In this document: positions 49,043 to 59,268 of the stretch, in pieces | How the letters are laid out: each line of letters opens with the position of its first letter | Position numbering within the stretch: position 1 is the stretch's first letter | Assembly (NCBI GenBank): GCA_014905825.1 | Contig: JACGCN010000011.1 | Location: 806,001 to 870,000, forward strand | Reading direction: 5' to 3' | From: Lyophyllum atratum | Taxonomy: Eukaryota > Basidiomycota > Agaricomycetes > Agaricales > Lyophyllaceae | Length of the DNA: 64,000 nucleotides | Notes under the pieces: generated by a model | What the model saw: only the letters and a program-made list of their open reading frames with translations | Told to the model about the DNA's origin: nothing | Databases searched by the model: none | Made by a program: the position numbers and the translations under genes

Positions 49043-49594
49043 ATGGAACTTGTTTCCGGTGGACTGTATATCTTCATGACCATGCGCGCCGATTTTGGCG
49101 ACTGTCATTGGGGTCTCTATCTCCACCACAATACGACTGTCGTCGCCGTTCCGCCCAATCTACACAACAATGCACTCCCTTCCGCTGTAAAGCATCGCAC
49201 CATCCACCGAGGGAAGAAGTACCATGTGCGCAATCTTCGTGAAGGGTACATCCCAGATCACCAGGTCGTCGGCGATATGCTCTCTACCTTGTTTCTTGTT
49301 GGACTGCTTCGCATCGGCACCATCCATGATTCCGCTGTCGCAGACGTGGATAACAGTATCAGCGCTCTTGATGACCAGGTCCATGAGCTCTCGAAGGGAA
49401 ATTCGATCTATTGCCGTACCTGGGTCGTAGGCATCATTCGTCAGTTGGTAGAAGGGGGTTACCTATATACGAATGCAACGGACGAGCATGTATGGGCTCA
49501 TGTTGAGGATTTTGGAGTGAAGGAGTGGGGAAGTGCGGAGAAAGCAGTGCAGCCACGACCAATCGCTACCTCTTCTCTGTTCTCAAACCAGTGA
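49043..49594 (+). CDS. Uncharacterised 183-residue protein
   Basis: Intronless ORF starting MELVSGGLYIFMTMRADFGD, then CHWGLYLHHNT, KKYHVRNLREGY, LFLVGLLRIGTIHDSAVADV and CRTWVVGIIRQLVEGGYLYT. The composition is balanced and protein-like, and segments such as DCHWGLYLH and CRTWV resemble a family of fungal hypothetical proteins that I cannot name. No signal peptide or clear membrane span. It stands next to the left end of a retroelement but does not look like an element gene. Confidence 0.6.
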   Translation: MELVSGGLYIFMTMRADFGDCHWGLYLHHNTTVVAVPPNLHNNALPSAVKHRTIHRGKKYHVRNLREGYIPDHQVVGDMLSTLFLVGLLRIGTIHDSAVADVDNSISALDDQVHELSKGNSIYCRTWVVGIIRQLVEGGYLYTNATDEHVWAHVEDFGVKEWGSAEKAVQPRPIATSSLFSNQ

Positions 49595-49941
49595 GGCCAT
49601 GTAAAATGCATGAACTGGGATAATTCTCGCGTTTTACCTCGAATTATCCGACCTCCTTCGTAAGCAAGTTCAATGGCTTCTACGTATCATTGAGAGGCTT
49701 AATAGCAATACATAGCGCTTATCGTTTGGGTACAGAAGATCAAGTACCAGAAACTGTTGAGTGGTCCTATAATAATACATTCCTCGATTTATTCGAACAT
49801 CGAGCACGAACCACTCTTTCGACTCGCATGGGGTTTGACACCTTGTGGTACCCAAGTGTGGTTCAACTTGTTGCGGTCAAGCAGTCTTGCTTGTAGGCAG
49901 CAGGTCACCTGAACGAACCTCGTGACAGCACCGCCCTCTCG
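49595..49941. other. Intergenic, no supported gene
   Basis: Between the 183-residue gene and the first 178-bp repeat of the retroelement. Nothing recognisable. Confidence 0.4.
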
Positions 49942-50119
49942 ATAAGGCAGACGCTCTCGTGTCCGCAGAGCGTGCGCAGTCTGGAATGCTCAGAGGAGAC
50001 AAATAAGTGTAAAGTATAATGTGCCGGGAAGATTGACCGGGGTCCTTCGAATCAAGTCCGTGGACAAGGCGAGCAGAAGCTCCCGGTGAATCTCCGTACG
50101 CAAGTAGGCCTGAGTCCCT
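49942..50119. repeat. 178-bp direct repeat, copy 1
   Basis: Begins ATAAGGCAGACGCTCTCGTG and ends GGCCTGAGTCCCT. Identical by eye to 50578-50755, at an offset of 636 bp. Confidence 0.9.
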
Positions 50120-50577
50120 CTTAATATGAGGGCAGTTTTTGGTCCAACATGGACACAATCTGCCCCTCATTCAATGACATCATCAATTGATATTGTGCCG
50201 TCACGTGAAATTTGCATGAGTGCTTTTTTCTGCGGCGAAACGTGCGTCGCCGCAGGAAAAAGCACTTGCTTTTAAATTGATGGGAACAAAAAATAGTCAA
50301 TGTCTGCCAACATCAGGGCAAGTTCGAAGTTCGCTACACTTAGCCCGAATAAGCTTTAAGAAATGACATAATATGTTGACATGCAAGAACATCGAGAGGA
50401 GGGTGGGTGGGTCGACGAGCTAGAATGGCGCGACTGAGAAGAGTGCCTTCAAAGTCGCGCACGCGCCGCCAACTAGGATCATGCTGAGTCAGCCAGTTGG
50501 CGGAAGCAGATCTCGTGTATTGCTCTGCCTTATCTACCACTTGGGCTAGCCGGCTTCGCACGTAGCCCCAGCTCACA

Positions 50578-50755
50578 ATAAGGCAGACGCTCTCGTGTCC
50601 GCAGAGCGTGCGCAGTCTGGAATGCTCAGAGGAGACAAATAAGTGTAAAGTATAATGTGCCGGGAAGATTGACCGGGGTCCTTCGAATCAAGTCCGTGGA
50701 CAAGGCGAGCAGAAGCTCCCGGTGAATCTCCGTACGCAAGTAGGCCTGAGTCCCT
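50578..50755. repeat. 178-bp direct repeat, copy 2
   Basis: Second copy of the 49942-50119 repeat. The 458-bp interval between them contains no supported gene. The spacer 50756-51139 after it has a further short repeat (TTGTCATGAGGGTARGATGA near 50990 and 51040). Confidence 0.9.
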
Positions 50756-51139
50756 AAGAGGTGAGACTAACGACTACCCACGCAGAGCATAGCTCAACCG
50801 TCGGTCGAACGTTCCCAACAAGCTATGGGAGGCAACAAATACGTTACACACACAAAAGATATACAAATTGTTCGAAGCACAAATGTCTGTAGAAACAAAT
50901 ATGTCCAGGGATAAATGTCTGTAGGTAGGAAGATTGTCAAGTTGTCAAGGGAAGTACGATAAGTGCAGGTGAGGCATAGTAAGGAAGGATTGTCATGAGG
51001 GTAAGATGAAATAGGCAAGGAAGGTACAGTAAGAAGGAATTGTCATGAGGGTAGGATGAAATGTAATACAAGATCTGCTGAAAGTCCGAACTAAAGCAGG
51101 TTAGAACGGAAGCGTGGGAGAGGCAGAGGGTTAACGCAC

Positions 51140-52552
51140 TCAATTCAAATCGAAAAGGAGGTCATCCTCGCCATTTGGAATACGGTGACGTTGAGCGAAC
51201 TCTCGCTGGCGAGCGGCCCATGCACGTGTGAAGGCCGCTGGGATAACCAGTTCGAGGCGGCGCCAATAAATCAAGAAGCAGAGGGAAGTCCAACCCCCAA
51301 TCTTCATAATGATCTCCGGTGCGACACCCAAGGTGAGTAGCATGAGAGAACCACCAATACGATAGCTGTGACCAAATACTGCGTCCAAACTCGCCGAGCG
51401 ATAGATGTCGCCCGTGACTTTCAGGAAGTGATCGCGCGTCAATGGTGACCAGAAATCACCTTCGCAGAAAGCGAAGAGGGGAGCGTTGGAGTCTGTGATG
51501 TTGCTCAGTGATAGATGATGCAGTATGGCCGTGACGGGGCAGAGGATGTCGTCAGTGGAAGTCAGAATGCAGTCACCCCCGCGAATGCCGGTCGTCTTCG
51601 TCCAAGGTAGGTGGAATGAAATAACATGATGGTTATTGACAATTGAGTGGGAGAAATTTGCCTGGCGAGTAACATTCCGTGCGGGCAAGAAAGACGACCG
51701 AGAACGGAGGAGGAGTTCACCAAGTCGACGGCAGCCCCAAAATGCTGTAAGGCCCGCCGCCCAAATTGCAGCGTGGGCAGGGACCGCAAGATCGAGCTCG
51801 GAATGTAGGTGACGAAGGTGGTCTCTGGTAATAGGGCCACGAGGGGGACGTTTGAAAGGCACACCTTGGATATCTGCAGACTTCTGGAGTGAAGTAATCC
51901 ACCAATCGCGGCCATGCCAATCCGCCCGGTTATATAAGTGCCACAAACGAAGGCCGTTAAGCCAGTTGCGAATACAATCACCTGTACACTTCCCAATCGA
52001 ATCAGCGATGAAAGCGGACAGCAGGATGGTGGACGCGGGCATCCGGAGATTTTCTGTAATTTCCTCCCTATCACAGAACTGTGTGAACCGTAACAAACCC
52101 GCACCATATGATTGACGAGTGCTGTCAGAGGTTGCTAGCAGGAGATTCTCGAAGATTTTACGTTGGAGGCGAGGGGAAATAGACGAGTCGAGTGAGAGTT
52201 GAGCATGTTCAGAATGGGGAGTTGTCCAAAGCAGGACTCGGCGGTCAGCTGGAACGAGTGGGCGAAAAACAGAGTCGATCCAGCGGTTAGCAGGAAGGGG
52301 TTTACGGGGTGAACGGGAAGGTAGAGATTGAGCGGCCGTAGTACGAATAGAGGCTAAATTTTCAGAGGCGTCGGAAGATGGTAGGATGGAACAGAAATTG
52401 GGGTCGGAATAAGCAGGCGGAGAATGGGATAGGATCGAGGAGGGGGTTTCTGACCCGGGTCTGCGTGGAAGGGGAGGATCCATAATAAACACCCCAAAAC
52501 CCAAGTCAACGACTTCACATGAAGCCGTGTGCCTAGTACTGTTGTCACTCAT
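51140..52552 (-). CDS. Tyrosine recombinase of DIRS-like retroelement
   Basis: Phage-integrase-type recombinase that would insert the circular cDNA. The N-terminal SAM-like part (SDSTRQSYGAGLLRFTQFC) precedes a catalytic domain with first Arg in WGCRRLGELLLRS, the HxxR motif in GHSYRIGGS, a GGWTS segment and a Tyr nucleophile candidate in CFLIYWRRLE. The R-H-R-Y set therefore appears complete. The frame is open upstream to 52669; MSDNSTRHTAS at 52552, overlapping the end of the RNase H frame by a few bases, is the preferred start, with MDPPLPRRPG at 52484 an alternative. Confidence 0.85.
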   Translation of the reverse strand: MSDNSTRHTASCEVVDLGFGVFIMDPPLPRRPGSETPSSILSHSPPAYSDPNFCSILPSSDASENLASIRTTAAQSLPSRSPRKPLPANRWIDSVFRPLVPADRRVLLWTTPHSEHAQLSLDSSISPRLQRKIFENLLLATSDSTRQSYGAGLLRFTQFCDREEITENLRMPASTILLSAFIADSIGKCTGDCIRNWLNGLRLWHLYNRADWHGRDWWITSLQKSADIQGVPFKRPPRGPITRDHLRHLHSELDLAVPAHAAIWAAGLTAFWGCRRLGELLLRSRSSFLPARNVTRQANFSHSIVNNHHVISFHLPWTKTTGIRGGDCILTSTDDILCPVTAILHHLSLSNITDSNAPLFAFCEGDFWSPLTRDHFLKVTGDIYRSASLDAVFGHSYRIGGSLMLLTLGVAPEIIMKIGGWTSLCFLIYWRRLELVIPAAFTRAWAARQREFAQRHRIPNGEDDLLFDLN

Positions 52553-54897
52553 CAATGAAAATATTGATGAGTTCATGCGGAATGTTAAAAAACCGCGGAA
52601 GAAGTTCGAGAAGAGGAGAACCCGAGTCTCCACGCGAGATCGGGTCAGCAGGATTGAGAGCAGATTCAATATACAGGAATTCGGGATGGATGAGAGCCTC
52701 AGCTAGAACGGAATAAGACCGACGCACGCTAAGGTTGATAGCAATGTTCCGGCTACGACTCTTGATGTGCGCACCAATTGCGCCATTGTTATCGGAGTAA
52801 ACCACAACGCGTTGTTCGTGGAACCCCAGCTGTTTCAAGAAAAGGAATGCGAGTTCGATCGCAAGAGTCTCCAGCCAGCAGATGTCACGCCCGGGACGCT
52901 TCCAGTCCGGAGCGAGTTGAAATGCATGCCAGTACGGGCCGATAATAATACCAATGCCCCAGGAGGTGGATGCGTCGACGTACACCTTGAAGTCATGGAC
53001 TGGGCTGAGAGGCCGCAGTTTGCGAAACGCGGTATGATCTTCCAGACGCTTCTGCCACCAATAAAGCGTGTCGAGGAAGGAGTTAGAGAGACTGTGCTTG
53101 ACAAAGGCGTTGTCATGAAAACCTGAGGAGGGAGATGAGAGTAGAGAATACGAAATGGATCATGTACGAACCCGACATGAAGTTCGAGAGTACAGGGAGG
53201 TGCGAAGAACCCTCTGGGAATACAAAGCAGACATGCACAAGAGTGCCGTGGATTTGCTGGATCTCGCGGAGCGTGAAACGCTCCCCCTTGAAATCAGCTG
53301 AGAGCATCGAAACGACGCGATGGAGATACTTCACTCTTTTCTTCTCGGGTAATGAGACCCTGTGGAGTGTCAGATCCCATTCAAAACCAATAAAAGTTGT
53401 GGTTGAGAGGAATCTCGTCCCCGTCTTCTCTGGATGCCAAGGAATATTCAAGACCTCTACGAGGGCCATAGAAGTCTCGTGGTTGTGGGAGTATGAGAAT
53501 ACGCCGTCTGAGAAGCGGCCGAGTGGGTTAGGATAACGGAAATTCTGGATGTCGTCCTCATACTTGAACAGGCGGTTTTCCGCTCGAGATTCCGCCTGCC
53601 AAATATCGACAAGTGCGTTACCAATCTGTCCAGCATTGCTACTGGCCGGACGAGCTCCGAACGGATGGACGTGATCAATGTAGAATCCGCCCTCAAAGGA
53701 AGCGACGAGGTACGGCTTGTGATTGGGAAGAGCGGGACAAGTACGATGGAAAGCTTTGATATCAAAAGCAATTCCCTGAGTGCCAGGAGGAGCGTCGGCG
53801 ACCTTAAGGAGTGGAAGTGTGAGAATGTGAGAATGCGAAAGATGAGAATGAGGGTGAGGGATGAAACAGGAGCATGCAAGAGACGGGAGGAAGTAGTGAG
53901 TGAAGAGAAAGCAGTATCAGTGGGAAGGGGGAGGGGAAGCAGGGAGTGGGAGTAGAGAGTAAGGAGTAGGGAGTGGGAGTAGGGAGTGTTCAATAAGGAG
54001 TAGGGAGAGGGAGTAGGGAGTGGGAGTAGGGAGTGGGAGTAGGGAGTAGGGAGTGGGAGTAGGGAGTAGGAGTAGGGAGTGGGAGTAGGGAGTAGGAGTA
54101 GAGAGTGGGAGTAGGGAGTAGGGAGTTAGGACAGCAAGGAAGCGAAAACAAGCGAAGAGAGAGAAGAAGGCAGAAGGAGGAGATGGAGAAACACTCACCG
54201 CAGCTGCAACTTTCAAAGCCATATCAAAAGAGGTCGGGAAATCGTCCTTCGCGATGAAGCTGTTGATCGCGGGCATACCAGAAACCGGGTCGGATTTCGA
54301 CAGGTTACGGCACACGCGATACTTCTGAGCAACACCTGGACCACCAATCTGCTCAGAGATGAGGAAAGGGGAACTATGAACAGGTCCGCGAAGAATACGT
54401 TCGACGTCCTCCAGGGAGAATGGTCCTGACATGCGTCCGGCAGCAAGCTCAGTATCAATATACGCCCGGACAACCTCAGGGAATTCGTGAACTGAGCGGT
54501 GGTTCGGAATGATGATAGATCTCTCAAGTCTAGGAAGGTCGCGACCGAGAGGGAAGCCGTGTTCAAGATTAGTGATGAGGCGGGGATAAAACTCTGTAAG
54601 GTTATGAGTCAGGAGCATGTCACGGAAGCCGGTGGTGTTGTAGGGGTGGACTACACGTTCAAATAATTCTATGTCGTGTGACGATGCATTTGGGGGTCGA
54701 GGGCGAATGAGTGTCTTTTCTGTCAGATCGGGATAAGCCAAAGGAGTGTGGAGTATAAAAGAGCGTGAAGGAGGTTCGAAGGAACCATCCTCAAGCGCGG
54801 ATGCGCGAGTCAGAGACGCGCCCGCAGGTGGGGTCTCTGGTAAGGGCGGCGTGCTCCCCGCCGCACAAGGTACAGGCATGGATGGCGTCTGTGCCAT
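52545..54897 (-). CDS. Reverse transcriptase-RNase H of DIRS-like retroelement
   Basis: RT segments: GRMSGPFSLEDVERILRGP, QKYRVCRNLSKSDP, then after a 396-bp intron (53803-54198) VADAPPGTQGIAFDIKAFHR, VALVEVLNIPWHPEKTGT-like text and FIGFEWDLTLHRVSLPEKKR. A second short intron (GTTCGT...CTCAG) follows FMSG. The RNase H part includes KVYVDASTSWGIGIIIG, LETLAIELAFLFLK, VVVYSDNNGAIGAHIKS and NPADPISRGD. The large intron contains the GGGAGT minisatellite. The start is uncertain: 54897 is an in-frame ATG overlapping the gag end; a longer frame reaches 55236. Confidence 0.78.
53935..54125. repeat. GGGAGTA minisatellite inside the RT intron
   Basis: About 190 bp of AGTAGGGAGTGGGAGTAGGG-type units on the plus strand (ACTCCCTACTCCCACTCCC on the coding strand). 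It lies between a good donor (GTGAGT at 54198) and an acceptor at 53803 whose joining restores AAA|VADAPPG. Read as coding it would give only Ser/Leu/Pro/Thr/Tyr low-complexity sequence. Confidence 0.85.
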
Positions 54898-55507
54898 GGC
54901 GGTTGTCACAAGGGCGGGAGAGATTCCAAATGACACAGAGACGCTTTGGAGTGGTCCCCTTGAAGTTTCGGACGGTGCAGATGCTGTTGTCCGACAACCG
55001 CGAGAAGAGTTGCTTTCCGTCCTCGAAAGTGACGGTAGCGGTGGGGTGGTCACGGTAGCGGTGGCCTCGACCACAGATGAGACAAGTTGCCGCGGAGTCA
55101 CGAGTGGAGGGGGTCGTCTCCTCACGGGAGGAGGAGACGTCCGATCGAAAGGACTGGCGAGGCTGCTTGACATTCCGATTGTCAGCCTCCGCAGGTCGCT
55201 TGGAGGAAGACGCGGCTGCAAGCACCGGCTTCGCATGTTGGATCATCTTCACCTCGAGGGCGTAGACATCCCAACTAAAGAGAATACCCTGTAAAATCTC
55301 CCGGCGTGCCCGGAGCTCAAAACTATACCAGGAGGGGTACGTCTCCTCGAAGTCCTTCAGCTGGTCGAAGAAATTGAAATGCTTCTCGTATTCAGATGCG
55401 AAAGTAGGCTTTGAGGTACCGTCATCCGCAACGACGGCAGTCTCGGAGACTAGTTTCAAAGCAGCTAGGAAATTCTTGGAGGCCTCCTTGAAGCGCATGG
55501 GGGTCAA
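54791..55507 (-). CDS. Gag-like protein of DIRS-like retroelement
   Basis: Starts MTPMRFKEASKNFLAALKLV, with a helical region (FDQLKDFEETYPSWYSFELR, VKMIQHAKPVLAA), a Ser/Arg-rich linker, then two Cys/His clusters: CLICGRGHRYRDHPTA and CTLCGGEHAALTRDPTC, i.e. zinc-knuckle-like. The stop at 54791 overlaps the upstream part of the RT frame, so a frameshift or reinitiation would be needed to make RT. Confidence 0.72.
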   Translation of the reverse strand: MTPMRFKEASKNFLAALKLVSETAVVADDGTSKPTFASEYEKHFNFFDQLKDFEETYPSWYSFELRARREILQGILFSWDVYALEVKMIQHAKPVLAAASSSKRPAEADNRNVKQPRQSFRSDVSSSREETTPSTRDSAATCLICGRGHRYRDHPTATVTFEDGKQLFSRLSDNSICTVRNFKGTTPKRLCVIWNLSRPCDNRHGTDAIHACTLCGGEHAALTRDPTCGRVSDSRIRA

Positions 55508-56747
55508 ACACGTGTGCTTGTCCAGGCCATGCTACAATATATTGGTGAACATATGATCTGATCTGATCAAATGACCTTCGCGAATCCGTTGTTAACCAGA
55601 ACTGTGCAATGTTCGCGAACATGTTCGTGAACATTCCTCGTCGCGCAAATGGGGCAGCTCCCACGCCTGCCAGCACCTCCCACACCCGCCAGCGCCGCCC
55701 CGCCCACCAGCACTGCCACTTCTTACACAGCTCCCACGCCTGCCAGCACCTCCACGCCCGCCAGCGCTGCCCCGCCCACCAGCACTGCCACTTCTCACAA
55801 GCGACTGCTGTTCCACATAGCGATCAAAACGCTTCCCTTTCTGGATTCGCTTACACCACGGCTGGATTCGCTTACCCCACGCTCAAAACGCTCCCGTCCG
55901 CTCCGCTCCTCCCCTCCTCCGTTCATTGGGCTCTCTTGCCGTGCGTTGCCAGTCTCTGCATATCCTAAGACGTACCGCACTTCTACAGATACACGACCAG
56001 CCTCGCCGCTTTTGAATACCGGCCCCACCCGCGCCCCCAGGATCGCTCCCACGCCCCCAGGATCGCTCCCGCTCCCCCCCGCCGCCTGGTTCCTCCATTC
56101 ATTGGGCCTCCTTGCCGTGCGTCACCAGCCTCTACATATCCTAAAAACGCTACTAATACCGCACTTGGACAGATACACGATCAGCGCTGCACCCCCAGGA
56201 TTGCTCCCGCACCCCCGCGCCCCCAGGATCGCTCCCGCACCCCGCGCTTCCAGGATCGCTCCCGCTCCCCTCCGCCGCCAGCCTCTACAGAACTTAAAAC
56301 GCTACTAATACCACACTTCTACAGATACACGACCAGCCTCGCCGCTTTTGAATACCGGCCCCACCCGCGCCCCCAGGATCGCTCCCACGCCCCCAGGATC
56401 GCTCCCGCTCCCCCCCGCCGCCTGGATCGCTCCTGCTCCCCTCCGCCTGGCTCCTCCATTCGTTGGGCCTCCTTGCTGTGCGTTACCAGCCTCCAGCTTT
56501 CCCAAAATGCTGATGATATATCACACTGCTACGGATATAAGTGACATGCCAGTTTACTATGCACATTTTTCTACTTACCATAACTATATCACCATAGATT
56601 GTATCCTTCCTTTCGATGCAATAAAAGAAAATTCACCTTAAGTCCTCATCAGCTTCGATAGATAAGATCTCGAACATATTGAGTCAAAGTATGTATTGTA
56701 AGTATTAGCTACTTACACTACGTACTTCTTCGAGTTAACAGAACTAA
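55508..56747. repeat. GC-rich direct repeats, no supported gene
   Basis: Two tandem units of 73 bp (CAGCTCCCACGCCTGCCAGC...) occupy 55655-55800. A separate 112-bp segment at 55978-56089 recurs exactly at 56314-56425 (offset 336). A GATGATATATCACAC motif at about 56513 resembles the GTGATATATCAC palindromes of the KDZ element. Cytosine-rich strings such as CCCCCAGGATCGCTCCC recur in between. Confidence 0.75.
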
Positions 56748-58953
56748 CTACTTCTTAGATCTTTTAGACTTCCCTTCAGCAGCCTTCGTGGCCTTTCGCT
56801 TCTCGGGTACTTTGGGAGCGGGACCGGATTCGGCTCGAGGTTCGGCCCATGGCTGCGATATCACAACACCATCGGGATGTCGTGCAGGGGCCCGCTCACG
56901 GCGACCCGTGACGGTTTCCTTCTCCAACCGCGTTGCGTCTAATAACTTCGCGTGTTCCTTCTTTGCTTTTCGCGTGGCAGCAGCCTTTTGAGCAGGAGTC
57001 AATGCGGGCGGCTGTTCCACAGGCTGGTCGACAACCAGAGGTTCGGGGATCTTCGCGCCAGTCACATGGAAATCAGCAACCACCGGACCGCTGTTCCCTT
57101 GTTCCGGTGCCTGGACCGTCTTCCCCTTTGCTGGCGCCTTTACTGTCTTCCTCTTTGCCGGTGCCTTCTTCCTTGAACGTCCATCGACTTTCTTCGCCGG
57201 CTCTGTAGGATCGGGGACACCTGTTATGGCAGATGGAATAGGATCGGTGGCGGGCAGAGGAGCAGCTACACGCTGTGGGGTGGTGGGGGGAGCATCATGA
57301 GGGATATCGGGTCTGGGCTCGGGGGCAGGCGGCATTGATGCGACAGGAACCGGTAAAGGATCTGCCCGCATGCGTCGCAATGTAGGATCAATCATGCGAT
57401 CAGGCGATTCTGGCATCACGACTCCAGGAATAAGAGTCTGTATGGCCATCCGTTGATACGCGTGGTGGATAGGCGACGTCGGCCCGCCAGGCACGTTCGG
57501 GATGTTATCCGGAATTGGCGCCCACGGGGGAAATAGAGGCAGCGGAAGCGAGGATGGGGGCAGAGGCGAGGATGGGGGCAGAGGCGAGGATGGGGGAGGA
57601 GGCGAGGATGGGGGAGGAGGCGAGGATGGAGGCAGAGGGGAGGAAGGTTTAGAAGGAGTCGTCGGGTTGCTGTGATCTCCTTCCGAGCTCTGCTGATCCG
57701 AATCCTGGTCTGTATCATCCCTTTCGGACTCCTCGTCATTCTCTCGGCTGACACCATACCCGTTATAGTTATCATCGCCCTCAGATTCGGGGGGAAGCGA
57801 CATGCTCGTCATACGGAACGGCGCGTCTGGTACACCAGGATCTTCCGAGGTCTCTGGGCGCGATATACCCACGGTATAGTTTCCGGGCTCGTCAACGTGT
57901 TGCATGCCGGTGGACCTTAGTGCTCGTGCGCGACAAACTTCAGGCGCTAGGTACGAAATGAGTCGTGTATGCTCTCGCGAGAATGATGAACTCACGAAAA
58001 CAACTTTCAAGATGCTTTCCGAACGGTTCTTGGACATTCTCCACATATGGCCGGTAAGCATCCTCAAAGTCGTTGCCAGCTTCAGTGACAGACCCGAAAT
58101 AAAATTTCTCCAAGAAAATAGAACCGTTAGAGTCGGGATTGGGACCACCAGCCATGATATGGAACACCCAACCAGTGGCGTCCGATATTGGCTGAATTGC
58201 AGCATTGAGCAATGCAGGTAGGCGAAGGATGGCTCTGGTATAGCGTATCTGGTAAGGCCATCCAACATTGACAAGCGTGACATACTGATTGTATTGTTCC
58301 GGTGTTGGAGTGGGTCCGACACCATCACCAGCCTTTCCCGCGGCGTTCCGCACGGCTTCCCTCTCCTCCTTCAACTCTTCGACCTTCTCGTCAACCAGGG
58401 CTTGCACTTCGGGGGGCTCGTTGTCTAGGAATTCGATAGAGACTCGACGACGGATACCCATCAGTGTATCACCCGGACCTGGAGTCTTCAAGGCCTCCTT
58501 GATGGCGTCCGTCAACAGATCCCCGCCGAAATACTTCTGGTACACCTCAACCCGTTGAAGATTGCGAGTACGAGGCTGATTCTTGTTGACAATTTTCAGG
58601 AGCTCGTTGAAGTTGGCCGTTGTGGATCGCGTCTCCTTCTGAACAACACGCATCATCCATTGGGCCAATTGCTGCATTATATGTGTAAGTTAGCTGCAGT
58701 TGAATGAGCGAAAGGAACTTACCAGCTTTCGCTTTTTAACAGTGTCCGCAAGCTGCGCCTTCTGCGATGCGTCCAGCTCCTCTGTAACATTTGGAAACAG
58801 TCTAGCCTTCTCAGACCATTTACTGAACCATTGCTCGTGAAGCGCCGTCATGAACCGCCCTACACGCTTCGTTTGCTTGGCCTTGTGATAATCCGGTATG
58901 TTGGACTCTAGGAAAGCTAGCTGCTCGTCACTGGTCCAGCGTTTCCCGCCCAT
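56748..58953 (-). CDS. Second copy of the KDZ-associated helix-turn-helix-like protein
   Basis: Homolog of the 23962-26734 gene with the same order of parts. The N-terminus MGGKRWTSDEQLAFLESNIP and FSKWSEKARLF is followed after an intron by QLAQWMMRVVQKE. Then come VEVYQKYFGGDLLTDAIKEA, PALLNAAIQPISDATGW with VFHIMAGGPNPDS (matching LTGWSTVIVAGGPDP), and a long Pro/Ser tail with SPLPPSSPPPP repeats and a basic end (KSKRSKK). Exons: 58723-58953, then from 58671 to about 57990, then from about 57925 to 56748. The reading frames are open. Its ATG is 22 bp from the target duplication of the LTR element, which has separated it from its upstream region. Confidence 0.75.
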
Positions 58954-58979
58954 ATCGAAATTTGAAACAGGTGAGCACG

Positions 58980-59162
58980 TGTAACGGGTCACCTACCCAT
59001 TACGGGTAGGTTGGTGTTATTTGGCAACGGCTTCTGCCGTTGCCCGGTTTTGTGTTGTTTACATGTTGTTTGTACGATAAGTTTTCGTGTCACTACCTAC
59101 AGCAATAACCAGACTTGGTCAAGCTCTTTGGGTATTGCGAGAACTCCTGTAGCACCGCTACA
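58980..59162 (+). repeat. 5' LTR (183 bp)
   Basis: TGTAACGGGTCACC...GCACCGCTACA. Contains two perfect hairpins: ACCTACCC-ATTAC-GGGTAGGT and GGCAACGGC-TTCT-GCCGTTGCC. Differs from the 3' LTR by one base (GTTGCCCGG versus GTTGCCTGG). Confidence 0.93.
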
Positions 59163-59268
59163 TTTTTTTGAGCTAGCCAGCTCATCTTTGCTGTATCCCG
59201 CTATATCCCGCTATACTCTGCTTCTATCTCTCACGCGTACAATCTGCTCTCTGCTCCTTTTGGACGAC

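Larger units (their letters stand above)
49942..55507 (-). mobile_element. Tyrosine-recombinase retrotransposon (DIRS/Ngaro-like), probably lacking its 5' terminal repeat
   Basis: In minus-strand order: a gag-like ORF with zinc knuckle, reverse transcriptase plus RNase H, then a tyrosine recombinase, followed by two 178-bp direct repeats with 458 bp between them. Gag-RT-RH-YR without an integrase or protease is the DIRS-group layout. Two direct repeats at the 3' side suggest the B1-A2-B2 part of split direct repeats (Ngaro/PAT type). I found no matching A1 copy beyond 55507, so the right end is either truncated or beyond recognition. Confidence 0.75.

Noticed and set aside
49942..50755. 178-bp repeats as LTRs of a short LTR element
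   Set aside because: They do not have TG...CA ends, no flanking target duplication was found, and they lie downstream of a tyrosine-recombinase gene, which fits split direct repeats better.
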